Source: Sorangium cellulosum So0157-2
GTDB taxonomy: Bacteria > Myxococcota_A > Polyangia > Polyangiales > Polyangiaceae
DNA: 64,000 nt
Direction: 5' to 3'
Assembly (NCBI RefSeq): GCF_000418325.1
Contig: NC_021658.1
Span: 496,001 to 560,000, forward strand
Shown: positions 54,512 through 62,245 of the stretch, piece after piece
Position numbering within the stretch: position 1 is the first letter of the stretch
Layout: each line of letters starts with the position of its first letter
The notes under the pieces: generated by a model
Told to the model about the DNA's origin: nothing
Database searches by the model: none
Seen by the model: only the letters and a program-made list of their open reading frames with translations
Position numbers and translations under genes: made by a program

Positions 54512-54652
54512 CTACAGGCAGCGCAGGACGTTGTCGCACACGAGCTGCCAGAGGGTCTCGGGGATGTCCCCGAGCCAGCGCGCGTCCCGCTCGACCGGCC
54601 CCTCGGCGTCGTCGAGCGGGTCATCCGGGCTGTAGACGATCCGCCAGAGCCG
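54512..54652 (-). pseudogene. Duplicated 3' fragment of the 57091-57507 gene
   Basis: These 141 bases match 57091-57231, the last ~47 codons of the small gene beside cobJ, with only scattered changes. The shared reading ends WQLV.DNVLRCL and contains VYSPDDPLDDAE and DARWLGDIPET (minor substitutions). Upstream the similarity stops at a simple repeat, so no complete gene is present. It is a partial gene copy on the same strand, 2.6 kb from its source. Confidence 0.85.
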
Positions 54653-54663
54653 CAGCTCGGCGC

Positions 54664-54752
54664 GGTGGCACCGCCGCCGCTGCCGCCGGTGCCATCATGG
54701 CCGCCGGTGCCAGCATCGCCGCCGGTGCCACCGGTGCCACCATCGCCATCGC
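54664..54752. repeat. Simple repeat of GCCGCCGGTGCC-like units
   Basis: About 90 bases made of repeated gccaccg/gccgccggtgcca words with a nine- to twelve-base period, just upstream of the LysR gene and directly beside the truncated gene copy. Translated it gives only Ala/Pro/Val runs, so it is treated as non-coding. Confidence 0.65.
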
Positions 54753-54774
54753 CCCTCCGTGATAGGAGAGGCCG

Positions 54775-55710
54775 ATGGACCGGCTCGACGCCATGCTCGT
54801 TTTCCTGGCCGTGGTCGACACCGGCAGCCTATCCGCGGCGGGCCGGCGGCTGCAGGCGCCGCTGCCTACCGTCAGCCGCAAGGTCGCAGAGCTCGAGCGT
54901 CATCTCGGCACGCAGCTCCTGATCCGCACCAGTCGCCGGGTCGAGCTGACCGAGGCGGCGCGGGAGTACGCGATCGCCGCGCGGCACATCCTCGAGCAGC
55001 TGCAGGAAGCCGAGCAGGCCGTCGCGGGAGAATATCAGGAGCCCCGGGGGGAGCTGGCCGTCACGGCGCCGACGATGTTCGGCGAGCTGCACGTGCTGCC
55101 GATCGCCAGCGAGTTCCTCGCCGCGCATCCGAAGATCGATCTGCGCCTCTTCCTGACGGACGTGATGGTGAACGTCGTGGAGGAGCATGTGCACGTGGCG
55201 GTCCGGATCGGAGAGCTGGAGGACAGCTCGCTCATGGCGAGGCGTGTCGGGTCCACACGCTCCATCACCTGTGCGAGCCCGGGCTACCTGCGGGCATTCG
55301 GCGGCCCTCGGGCGCCAGAGGACCTGACGGGACGGGACGGCGTGACCTATCGTGGGTTCGTGTCCTCGCCCTGGCGGTACGTCCGGGGCGCCTCCCACGT
55401 GATCGCGGAGCCGCGCGCGCGGGTCGCGGTCAATTCGCCCGCTGCGGCGGTGGTGGCGGCCAAGGCAGGCCTGGGGATCACGAGAGCCCTGGACTACCAG
55501 ATCGCATCGGAGCTGCGCAGCGGAGCCCTCACGCCGCTCCTCGAGGCCTTCGAGGTGCCTGCTCTTCCGATCCACCTCGTCTTCTCCGGTCAGGGCCGCC
55601 TACCGCTGAAGGTCCGCGCCTTCCTGGACTGGATGGCGCCCCGGCTGCAGGCCCGGCTTGCGGCCGAGGGCGTCGGGGCGCCGGCGGGGCAGCCGAGACC
55701 AGGCGCCTAG
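54775..55710 (+). CDS. LysR-family transcriptional regulator
   Basis: 311 residues. The N-terminal winged HTH is typical: MDRLDAMLVFLAVVDTGSLS, AAGRRLQAPLPTVSRKVAEL, ERHLGTQLLIRTSRRVELTE. The substrate-binding domain begins GELAVTAPTMFGELHVLPI and contains HVHVAVRIGELEDSSLMARR and ITCASPGYL, as in the subgroup that regulates oxidoreductases and aromatic metabolism. GGAGAG precedes the ATG at 54775. It is followed by an MDR oxidoreductase 132 bases downstream on the same strand, which may be its target. LysR proteins usually control a divergent gene, but none is present here. Confidence 0.92.
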   Translation: MDRLDAMLVFLAVVDTGSLSAAGRRLQAPLPTVSRKVAELERHLGTQLLIRTSRRVELTEAAREYAIAARHILEQLQEAEQAVAGEYQEPRGELAVTAPTMFGELHVLPIASEFLAAHPKIDLRLFLTDVMVNVVEEHVHVAVRIGELEDSSLMARRVGSTRSITCASPGYLRAFGGPRAPEDLTGRDGVTYRGFVSSPWRYVRGASHVIAEPRARVAVNSPAAAVVAAKAGLGITRALDYQIASELRSGALTPLLEAFEVPALPIHLVFSGQGRLPLKVRAFLDWMAPRLQARLAAEGVGAPAGQPRPGA

Positions 55711-55842
55711 CGGCCCGCCGAGGCGACGGCAGCCTCTCGTTTTACGAGAGGGAGCCTCACGAACTGATCCCCTGCAGCGCCGCCGGCGCGACGGCTAAGT
55801 CTTCGCAACGACGAATCGCCGTCGATGCACGGGAGGCACGAG

Positions 55843-56907
55843 ATGATCAGTTCAGGTCTCACGACACCGAAGCCCACCGACGCCGGACAAGCGCCGCAGA
55901 AGCCGCGGATGCGGCGCTGGGAGCTCGATGCTCCAGGCGTCCGGAGCCTGACGCTCCGCGATGCTCGGAGGCCCGAGCCTGGGCCTCGTGAGGTCCTGGT
56001 GAGGATCCAGGCGGTCTCGCTGAACTACCGCGATCTTCTGATGTGGGAAGGCCGCATGGGCGAGCTGGCGCACCCCCATGTGCCCGGAAGCGACTTCGCC
56101 GGGCAGGTCGTGGAGCTCGGACCGCTCGCGACGCGGTTCTCCGTCGGCGACCGGGTGGTCGGCGTCGACATCGCGGACTGGATCGACGGGGCGGCCCCGG
56201 GTCGTCACACGAATACCATCGCGGTCTCGGGCCGCCTGGCCGAGTTCGCGGTGGTCAGCGAAGACATGCTCGTCGCAGCGCCCCAGACCCTCGGCCCCGA
56301 GGAGGCGAGCACGCTTTCGACGGCAGGTCTGACCGCCTGGATGGCTGTCGTGGAGACCGGGCGGGTGAGGGCGGGGCAGACCTGGGTCGTGCAGGGGACG
56401 GGCGGCGTTTCGCTCTTCGCGCTGCAGTTCGCAGCAGCGCACGGGGCGAAGGTGATCTTGACCTCCAGCAGCGATGAGAAGCTGGCGTTCGGTCTGGGCC
56501 TGGGCGCGCGCGCGGGTATCAACTATCGCGCCCGTCCCCGCTGGGACCGCGAGGTCATGGCGTTCACGAGCGGCCGCGGCGCGGACGCCGTGATCGAGAT
56601 GGCCGCGGGCGAGAACCTCGCTACCTCCGTCGAAGCCCTGGCCTACGGCGGGAGGATCCTGCTCGTCGGCCTTCTGGACAGCGACCGCATCTCGACCCCG
56701 GTCGGCCCCTTGCTCCTGCGTCGTGCGACGATCAACGCGATCGGCGTCGGACCCCGGCGAGCGCTGGAGGACATGATCAGGGCCATCGATAGCCTCGGGA
56801 TCCGCCCCGTCGTGGCCGCGACCTACGACTTGGGCGATCTCCCGGCGGCCGTCGCCCATCTCCAGGGGGGCGCCGTCGGCAAGGTCGTCGTGCGCGTCCA
56901 AGCCTAG
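55843..56907 (+). CDS. MDR-family NAD(P)-dependent oxidoreductase
   Basis: 354-residue medium-chain dehydrogenase/reductase. The catalytic GroES-like half is visible (VSLNYRDLLMWEG, HVPGSDFAGQVVELG, FSVGDRVVG). The Rossmann half follows, with VVQGTGGVSLFALQFAAAHG and TSSSDEKLAF for nucleotide binding. It lacks the Cys-rich structural zinc loop, and the catalytic zinc ligands are not evident, so it is probably quinone-reductase-like rather than a classic zinc alcohol dehydrogenase. The ATG at 55843 is preferred because GGGAGG lies six bases upstream; an ATG at 55825 is in frame. The substrate is unknown. Confidence 0.9.
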   Translation: MISSGLTTPKPTDAGQAPQKPRMRRWELDAPGVRSLTLRDARRPEPGPREVLVRIQAVSLNYRDLLMWEGRMGELAHPHVPGSDFAGQVVELGPLATRFSVGDRVVGVDIADWIDGAAPGRHTNTIAVSGRLAEFAVVSEDMLVAAPQTLGPEEASTLSTAGLTAWMAVVETGRVRAGQTWVVQGTGGVSLFALQFAAAHGAKVILTSSSDEKLAFGLGLGARAGINYRARPRWDREVMAFTSGRGADAVIEMAAGENLATSVEALAYGGRILLVGLLDSDRISTPVGPLLLRRATINAIGVGPRRALEDMIRAIDSLGIRPVVAATYDLGDLPAAVAHLQGGAVGKVVVRVQA

Positions 56908-56938
56908 GACGCCGAACGGGTTGAAACCCCGAGAAAAT

Positions 56939-57016
56939 GAACCACAGAGGCACAGAGGAAGAGAGAGCTCAGAATCTCTCCTTCATCCCTCTGTGTCCTC
57001 TGTGCCTCTGTGGTTC
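56939..57016. repeat. Perfect 21-base inverted repeat element
   Basis: The arm gaaccacagaggcacagagg(a) at 56939-56959 is matched exactly by its reverse complement at 56996-57016. The 36-base centre carries a third partial copy (tccctctgtg). It sits between two convergent genes. Similar accacagaggcacagag words recur in intergenic DNA of many bacteria, so it is probably a repeat family member. It could also act as a bidirectional terminator-like hairpin. Confidence 0.8.
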
Positions 57017-57090
57017 CAATCTCGTGATGGAGCGAGCCCGGGGGCCGGACGTCGCGCACCGCGAACGCGCTTGGACGACGCAGCGCGCGC

Positions 57091-57507
57091 CTACAGGCAG
57101 CGCAGCACGTTGTCGCGCACGAGCTGCCAGATGGTCTCGGGGATATCCCCGAGCCACCGCGCGTCCCGCTCGACCGGCGCCTCGGCGTCGTCGAGCGGGT
57201 CATCCGGGCTGTAGACGAGCCGCCACAGCCGCTCGCTCACCGAGCCGTTCCGATCGATCACGAAGCGCTGCACCAGCTTCTTCGCGAGCGCCTCGCCCTC
57301 GACGTCGAGCAGCAGCACCGGCGCCGCCACCTTCACCTCGCGCAGCGGCTTGAGGCGCAGATAGGCCCCCTTCACGAGCTCCGCCTCGTCCGGCGGCTCG
57401 AACCCCGCCTCCCGGAAGTCGACCGGCGCCTTTGTGTTGCCGACGAGGTAATACTCTCCCTGGGTCTCGGCGAGGATCGCGCCGCCCAGCCTCCCTACGC
57501 GTGCCAT
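57091..57507 (-). CDS. Small protein of unknown function beside cobJ
   Basis: 138 residues, starting directly after the cobJ stop and preceded by GGAGGAGGT, so it is co-transcribed with the cobalamin genes. Sequence such as GGAILAETQGEYYLVGNTKA, GAYLRLKPLREVKVAAPVLL and VQRFVIDRNGSVSERLWRLV suggests an alpha/beta domain with no signal peptide or metal motif. I do not recognise it. It is the last gene of the right-hand cobalamin block, and its 3' end is duplicated at 54512-54652. Confidence 0.75.
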   Translation of the reverse strand: MARVGRLGGAILAETQGEYYLVGNTKAPVDFREAGFEPPDEAELVKGAYLRLKPLREVKVAAPVLLLDVEGEALAKKLVQRFVIDRNGSVSERLWRLVYSPDDPLDDAEAPVERDARWLGDIPETIWQLVRDNVLRCL

Positions 57508-58353
57508 CTAGACCTCCTCCGCGGTGACGCTCTCGTCCGAGAGCACGAGCGTGCGCCCCGGCGTCTGGCCCGGGAGCGCTTCCCCATCCCATGTGTACTT
57601 GTTCGTATACCCGCGCGGCGTGACCATGTACCCCTCGAAGACGAAGGTGTTTGTCGACCCCACGAGCACCGTGGTCAGCATCCCGATCTCGTAGTCGAGG
57701 AAGTGATCGACATCGGTGAGCACCGCGCTCTCCAGCTTGCGATACGCGCTCTTCACGAGCGCCACCGGCGTCGTGCCCGCGCGGTGCTGGCGGATGATCT
57801 CCTGGGCCCGCACGATCTGGCGCGTGCGCCGCCCGCTCGCCGGATTGTAAAGGCCGATTACGAAGTCGGCGGACGCCGCCGCCTCGAGCCGCCGCTCGAT
57901 GACCGGCCAGGGGGTCAGCAGGTCGGACAGGGAGATGGCGCAGAAGTCGTGCCCGAGCGGCGCGCCGACGAGCGACCCGCACGCGTTGAGCGCGGTCATC
58001 CCGGGCACCAGGCGGAGCTCCGGCGACTCGCCCCGCTTCCAGCCGATCTCCTCGAGCACCTGGAACACGAGCCCGGCCATGCCGTACACCCCCGCGTCCC
58101 CAGACGAGATGATCGCCACGCGCCCGCCGTCCCGCGCCCGCTCCACCGCGGCGCGCGCCCGGCCGATCTCCTCGGTCATGCCGGTCTTGATCACCTCCTT
58201 GCCCTCGATGAGGTGCTTCACCAGCCGGATGTACGTCGTGTACCCCACGATGAGATCCGACGCGGCGATCGCCTCGAGGGCGGCGCGGGTCGCGTGCTCC
58301 TCGGCGCCGGGGCCGATCCCGACGATCGACAGGACTCCTTTGCTGTCACCCAT
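57508..58353 (-). CDS. cobJ: Precorrin-3B/cobalt-precorrin-3 C17-methyltransferase
   Basis: 281-residue CobJ/CbiH-type enzyme that methylates C17 during ring contraction. Markers: LSIVGIGPGAEEHATRAALE, DLIVGYTTYIRLV, ISSGDAGVYGMAG, RLVPGMTALNACGSLVGAPL, FVIGLYNPASGRRTRQI. The C-terminal extension (FVFEGYMVTPRGYTNKYTW) is typical. With cbiG next to it, the anaerobic (CbiH) reaction on cobalt-precorrin-3 is more likely than the oxygen-dependent one; no cobG gene is seen. It overlaps cbiG by eight bases. Confidence 0.93.
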   Translation of the reverse strand: MGDSKGVLSIVGIGPGAEEHATRAALEAIAASDLIVGYTTYIRLVKHLIEGKEVIKTGMTEEIGRARAAVERARDGGRVAIISSGDAGVYGMAGLVFQVLEEIGWKRGESPELRLVPGMTALNACGSLVGAPLGHDFCAISLSDLLTPWPVIERRLEAAASADFVIGLYNPASGRRTRQIVRAQEIIRQHRAGTTPVALVKSAYRKLESAVLTDVDHFLDYEIGMLTTVLVGSTNTFVFEGYMVTPRGYTNKYTWDGEALPGQTPGRTLVLSDESVTAEEV

Positions 58354-59485
58354 GGCTCTCCTCGACGTTGCGCTTCGCGAACGGGACGCGCGCCACGGCG
58401 AGCGTCATCGACCGGCCCACGCCCGGCTCGGTGTACGCCCGCTTCGGCACGAGCAGCTTCGTGGCCCCCGCCGCGCGCAGGGCGGCCGGCTCGGCGACGC
58501 CCCGGGCGCCGACGTGCTTCTTCACCGTCTCCGACGGGTTCTCGATCCCCTCGGTCGCGTCGAGCTCCTCGGCCGTGAACGTGACGAGCGGCCACCCCCG
58601 CCGCGCCGACAGCGCGAGCAGCGCCTCCTCGTCGGCCTTCTTGTCGATCGTCGCCAGCGCCTTCACCGACCTCGCCGACAGCCCGTGCTCCTCGAGCAGC
58701 CGGTCGACCCCGCGCTCCACCATGTCGAGCGGCGCGCCGCGGTCGCAGCCGACGCCGAGCACCAGGCTCTTCGGCCGGTAGACGACCGCGCGCTCGACGA
58801 CCTCGGGGTGCGAGCGCCCGAGATCGCGGTCGCTCGCGACGAGCAGGATCTCCCACGCGCCCGGATCCACGCCGTCGAGCGACGCCGCGTAGCGCACGCC
58901 CGGCGGGAGCGGCGTGCTTTCGGGCCAGAACGAGGGCTCGCCCGTCTCCTGCACGAACAGCACCGGCGCGGCGTTCACGACCGCGGCGCAGCCGCGCGTC
59001 ACGTTGCGGTCGGGGTCGTCGAGCGTCCACCCGAGCTCGCGGCCGAGGATGTCGACCGTCAGCGTCCCGATCGCGTCGGACGCCGTGGTCACCACCGGCT
59101 GCGCGCCGAGGAGCGCGGCCACCTTCTCGGTGAACGCGTTGCCCCGGCCGACGTGGCCGGAGAGCACGCAGATCGAGAACCGGGCCGCGTCGTCGACGCA
59201 CACGACCGCCGGATCCACCTTCTTGTTCTTGAGCAGCGGCGCGATCATGCGCACGACGGCGCCGACGCTGATCACGAACACGTGGCAGTCGTAGGCCGTG
59301 AACGCCTCGGTCAAGAGCGGCCCCATCGGCAGCGGCAGCGGCTTCGCGCCCTCCGGCGCCCCGGCGAAGAGCTTCTGCGACACGTAGAGATCCGCCCCCG
59401 GCAGTCCCGGGACGAGCCGGCGCGCGATGTCGATCCCGTGGCGCGTGATGGCGTAGACGGCGTAGGGCTTGCGCTCGGGCGTCAC
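58346..59485 (-). CDS. cbiG: Cobalt-precorrin-5A hydrolase
   Basis: 379 residues. CbiG opens the delta-lactone of cobalt-precorrin-5A and releases acetaldehyde, a hallmark of the early-cobalt route. The N-terminal part shows YAVYAITRHGIDIARRL and VFVISVGAVVRMIAPLL. The central part shows CVDDAARFSICVLSGHVGRG. The C-terminal part shows LVLGVGCDRGAPLDMVERG, IDKKADEEALLAL and GVAEPAALRAAGATKLLVPK. The start is a GTG at 59485 overlapping the cobI stop by four bases. Length is normal. Confidence 0.93.
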   Translation of the reverse strand: MTPERKPYAVYAITRHGIDIARRLVPGLPGADLYVSQKLFAGAPEGAKPLPLPMGPLLTEAFTAYDCHVFVISVGAVVRMIAPLLKNKKVDPAVVCVDDAARFSICVLSGHVGRGNAFTEKVAALLGAQPVVTTASDAIGTLTVDILGRELGWTLDDPDRNVTRGCAAVVNAAPVLFVQETGEPSFWPESTPLPPGVRYAASLDGVDPGAWEILLVASDRDLGRSHPEVVERAVVYRPKSLVLGVGCDRGAPLDMVERGVDRLLEEHGLSARSVKALATIDKKADEEALLALSARRGWPLVTFTAEELDATEGIENPSETVKKHVGARGVAEPAALRAAGATKLLVPKRAYTEPGVGRSMTLAVARVPFAKRNVEESHG

Positions 59486-60285
59486 GGGGCCTCCGACTCT
59501 TCGTTCAAGCTGCTTCCGAAGCTGCCCGGCAGCGACGCCTCGGCCTCGCCGACGAGCAGCCCGCTCCGCTCCCCGCGCGTGACCACCACCATGGCGAAGC
59601 AGTCGCCCCGCTCGCCCTGCGCGGCCCTGAGGTCCCGCACGATCCGCTGCTCGGGCATCGTCGCCTTGGAGACGAACACCGCCCGGTCGAGGAGGCCCGC
59701 CCGCGTGAGCGCCTCGGTCACCTTGGGCATCTCCGCGCCGATCTTCATCAGGACCACGGTGTCGAAGCGCCGGAGCACGTCGGTCAGGTCGTCGACGCCG
59801 TACGTGGCGGGGAGGATGGCGATCCGCTCCTGCCCGTCGGCGAGCGACAGCCCGCTCACGGCCGGGACCGCCGTGACCGAGGTGACGCCGGGGACGACCT
59901 CGACCTCGAGCCCGGGGTAGCGGCGGAGCGCCTCGCGGCGCACGTAGACGAACGTGCTGAACAGCGACGGATCGCCCTCGGTGGCGAACGCGACGGACAG
60001 GCCCCGCGAGAGCCGGTCGCCGATCTTGTCGACGGCCGCGTCGACGTAGGGGCGGACGCGATCCGGGTCCTTGCTCATGGGGAAGGTGAGGAGCAGCCGC
60101 TCCTTGTCCCGCTGCTTGCCGACGACGGGCTCGAGGATCCGGTACGCCATCGACGCGCCGAAGTCCGAGCTGCGGGGGAGCGCGAGCACGTCCGCGCCCT
60201 CCAGCACGCGCACGGCGCGCAGCGTGAGCAGGTCCGGCGCGCCGGGGCCGACGCCGACGCCGTAGAGCTTGCCGAGGCCGCTCAT
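59482..60285 (-). CDS. cobI: Precorrin-2/cobalt-factor II C20-methyltransferase
   Basis: 267-residue SAM methyltransferase (CobI/CbiL). Markers: KLYGVGVGPGAPDLLTLRAV, VAFATEGDPSLFSTFVYV, VEVVPGVTSVTAVPAVSGLS and VVLMKIGAEMPKV. The start ATG at 60285 overlaps the end of cobL by four bases, and its stop overlaps cbiG, so translation is coupled along the operon. The C-terminal tail (SLPGSFGSSLNEESEAP) is not conserved-looking. Confidence 0.93.
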   Translation of the reverse strand: MSGLGKLYGVGVGPGAPDLLTLRAVRVLEGADVLALPRSSDFGASMAYRILEPVVGKQRDKERLLLTFPMSKDPDRVRPYVDAAVDKIGDRLSRGLSVAFATEGDPSLFSTFVYVRREALRRYPGLEVEVVPGVTSVTAVPAVSGLSLADGQERIAILPATYGVDDLTDVLRRFDTVVLMKIGAEMPKVTEALTRAGLLDRAVFVSKATMPEQRIVRDLRAAQGERGDCFAMVVVTRGERSGLLVGEAEASLPGSFGSSLNEESEAP

Positions 60286-61541
60286 GACGCCTCCGCGGCG
60301 CCCGCCGCGGGCTTCGTCGCGGCGAAGACGTGGATCGGGTTCAGCGCCTCGTACCGCATGTACCGCGCGAGCGGGACGCCGCGCGAGACCGAGAGCAGCG
60401 TGACCTCGGGGTCGAGCCCCCGCGCCCGGAGCGCCCGGTACGTCTCGGCCACGTTCTCCATCGTGATCGCGTTGACCACGAGCCGGCCGCCCGGCCGCAG
60501 CCGATCGAGCGCCGCCGCGATGATCTCCTCCATGCTCCCCTTGCTCCCGCCGACGAACACCGCGTCCGGATCCTCGAGCCCCGCGAGCGCCTCGGGCGCT
60601 CGGCCCGCGATCACGCGCACGTTGTCGACCCCGTGCGTGCGGACGTTGTCCCGGCAGATCTCCACGCCCTCCGGGTCGACCTCGATCGCGTAGACGCGCC
60701 CGAGCGGGCAGAGCATCGCCGCCTCGATCGAGACCGACCCCGAGCCGGCGCCGACGTCCCAGACGACCGCGTCGGGGCGGATCGCCATCGACGCGATCGA
60801 GAGCAGGCGCACCTCGCGCTTGGTGATGAGGCCGTTCTTCGGCATCCGCTTCGCGAACGCGTCCTCGTGCAGGTACGGGACGGAAGGCGGCGGCCGCCAC
60901 GCCGGATCGCTCCGGAGGAGCAGGAGCACGTTCAGCGGCCCGATGTCCTCGCAGGCGGCGAGCGCGGCGAGGTCGAACGCGCGCACGCGCTCGCCGGCGC
61001 CCGCGAGGCTCTCGCAGACCCACGCCCTCCAGCCGGCGTCGCCGTGCTCGAGGAGCCGCGCCGCGAGCCGGGCCGGGCCGTTCTCGCCGTCGGTCAGCAC
61101 CGCGACCTTCGAGAGCCGGCGGAGGCGCGTCGCGAACCCCTCGGGCGAGCGCCCGTGGACCGAGACGAACGCGGCGTCGTCCCAGGCGATGCCCGTGCGC
61201 GCGAACGCCCACTGGACCGAGCTCAGGCTCGGGATGATCTCGACGTGCTCGCCGCCGAGCTTCCGGACGACGAGCGCGCCGATGCCGAAGAACAGCGGAT
61301 CGCCCGAGGCGAGGATGCACACGTTCTGCTCGGCCGAGAGCGCCTCCACGCGCTCGAGCGCCGCGGAGAGCCCGCCCTTCAGGGCGATCTTCTCGCCGCG
61401 GAACTGCGGGAAGAACTCGAGGTGCCGCTCGCCCCCCACGAGCACCTCGGCCCGGGCGACCGCGGACGCGGCGCGGCTCGACAGGCTGGCGCACCCGTCG
61501 TCGCCGATGCCGACGACGGTCACGGCGCGGCGGGCGCTCAC
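60282..61541 (-). CDS. cobL: Precorrin-6Y C5,15-methyltransferase (decarboxylating), CbiET fusion
   Basis: 419 residues with both activities fused. The N-terminal CbiE half (1-~215) shows VTVVGIGDDGCASLS, ILASGDPLFFGIGALV and PSLSSVQWAFARTGI. The C-terminal CbiT half starts near KRMPKNGLITKREVRLLSI and has the SAM-binding loop WDVGAGSGSVSIEA, then VFVGGSKGSMEEII. It methylates C5 and C15 and removes the C12 acetate carboxyl. The GTG at 61541 overlaps the cobH stop by four bases. Fused CobL occurs in both cobalt routes. Confidence 0.93.
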   Translation of the reverse strand: MSARRAVTVVGIGDDGCASLSSRAASAVARAEVLVGGERHLEFFPQFRGEKIALKGGLSAALERVEALSAEQNVCILASGDPLFFGIGALVVRKLGGEHVEIIPSLSSVQWAFARTGIAWDDAAFVSVHGRSPEGFATRLRRLSKVAVLTDGENGPARLAARLLEHGDAGWRAWVCESLAGAGERVRAFDLAALAACEDIGPLNVLLLLRSDPAWRPPPSVPYLHEDAFAKRMPKNGLITKREVRLLSIASMAIRPDAVVWDVGAGSGSVSIEAAMLCPLGRVYAIEVDPEGVEICRDNVRTHGVDNVRVIAGRAPEALAGLEDPDAVFVGGSKGSMEEIIAAALDRLRPGGRLVVNAITMENVAETYRALRARGLDPEVTLLSVSRGVPLARYMRYEALNPIHVFAATKPAAGAAEAS

Positions 61542-62245
61542 CGCGCCCCCTGCGCCGGCTCGCCCGCCGGAGCGGGCGCCGCGTCGGCCGAGAGGAGCAG
61601 CAGCGCGTGGACGATCGCCACGGCGATGGGGCTGCCGCCCTTGCGGCCGCGCGCGACGATGGAGGGGAGCCCGGACTCGAGCAGCGCCTCCTTGGACTCC
61701 GCCGCCGACACGAACCCGACCGGCACGCCGATCACGAGCGCCGGCCGCGCCCCCTCCTCGCGGGCGAGGCGCACGACCTCGAGCAGCGCGGTCGGCGCGT
61801 TGCCGATCGCGACGATCGCCCCGTCGAGGAGCCCGAGCCGGTGCGCCTTGCGCATCGACTCGATCGCGCGGGTCGAGCCGGCCGCCGACGCGGCCTGGAT
61901 GACGTCGTCGTCCGAGATGAAGCAGTGGATCTTGCAGCCGTACGACGCGAGCCGCTGCTCGTTCAGGCCGACGCCGATCATCTTCACGTCGACGAGCACC
62001 GGCGCGCCGCCCCGGAGCGCCTCGATCCCCCGCGCGATCGCCTCGGGGTGGAGCCGCATGAGCGACGAGAACTCGAAGTCCGCGGTCGCGTGGATCACCC
62101 GGCGGACGACCTGCCACTCCGCGTCCGGGAAGCCATGCGCGCCCGCCTCCTCGTCGATGATCGCGAAGCTCTTGTCCTCGATGCGCCGCCCGAGCGCGGT
62201 CATCTGCCGCATGTCGTTCACCGCGCGCGCCTCCTCACCGCTCAT
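61538..62245 (-). CDS. cobH: Precorrin-8X methylmutase
   Basis: 235 residues (CobH/CbiC). It moves a methyl group from C11 to C12 to give (hydrogeno)cobyrinate. The catalytic His lies in VRRVIHATADFEFSSLMR. Other markers are VLVDVKMIGVGLNEQRL, AIVAIGNAPTALLEVVRL and PVGFVSAAESKEALLES with ARGRKGGSPIAVAIVHALL at the end. The ATG at 62245 lies within the end of cbiD (11-base overlap). Longer in-frame starts add non-conserved residues. Confidence 0.94.
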   Translation of the reverse strand: MSGEEARAVNDMRQMTALGRRIEDKSFAIIDEEAGAHGFPDAEWQVVRRVIHATADFEFSSLMRLHPEAIARGIEALRGGAPVLVDVKMIGVGLNEQRLASYGCKIHCFISDDDVIQAASAAGSTRAIESMRKAHRLGLLDGAIVAIGNAPTALLEVVRLAREEGARPALVIGVPVGFVSAAESKEALLESGLPSIVARGRKGGSPIAVAIVHALLLLSADAAPAPAGEPAQGAR

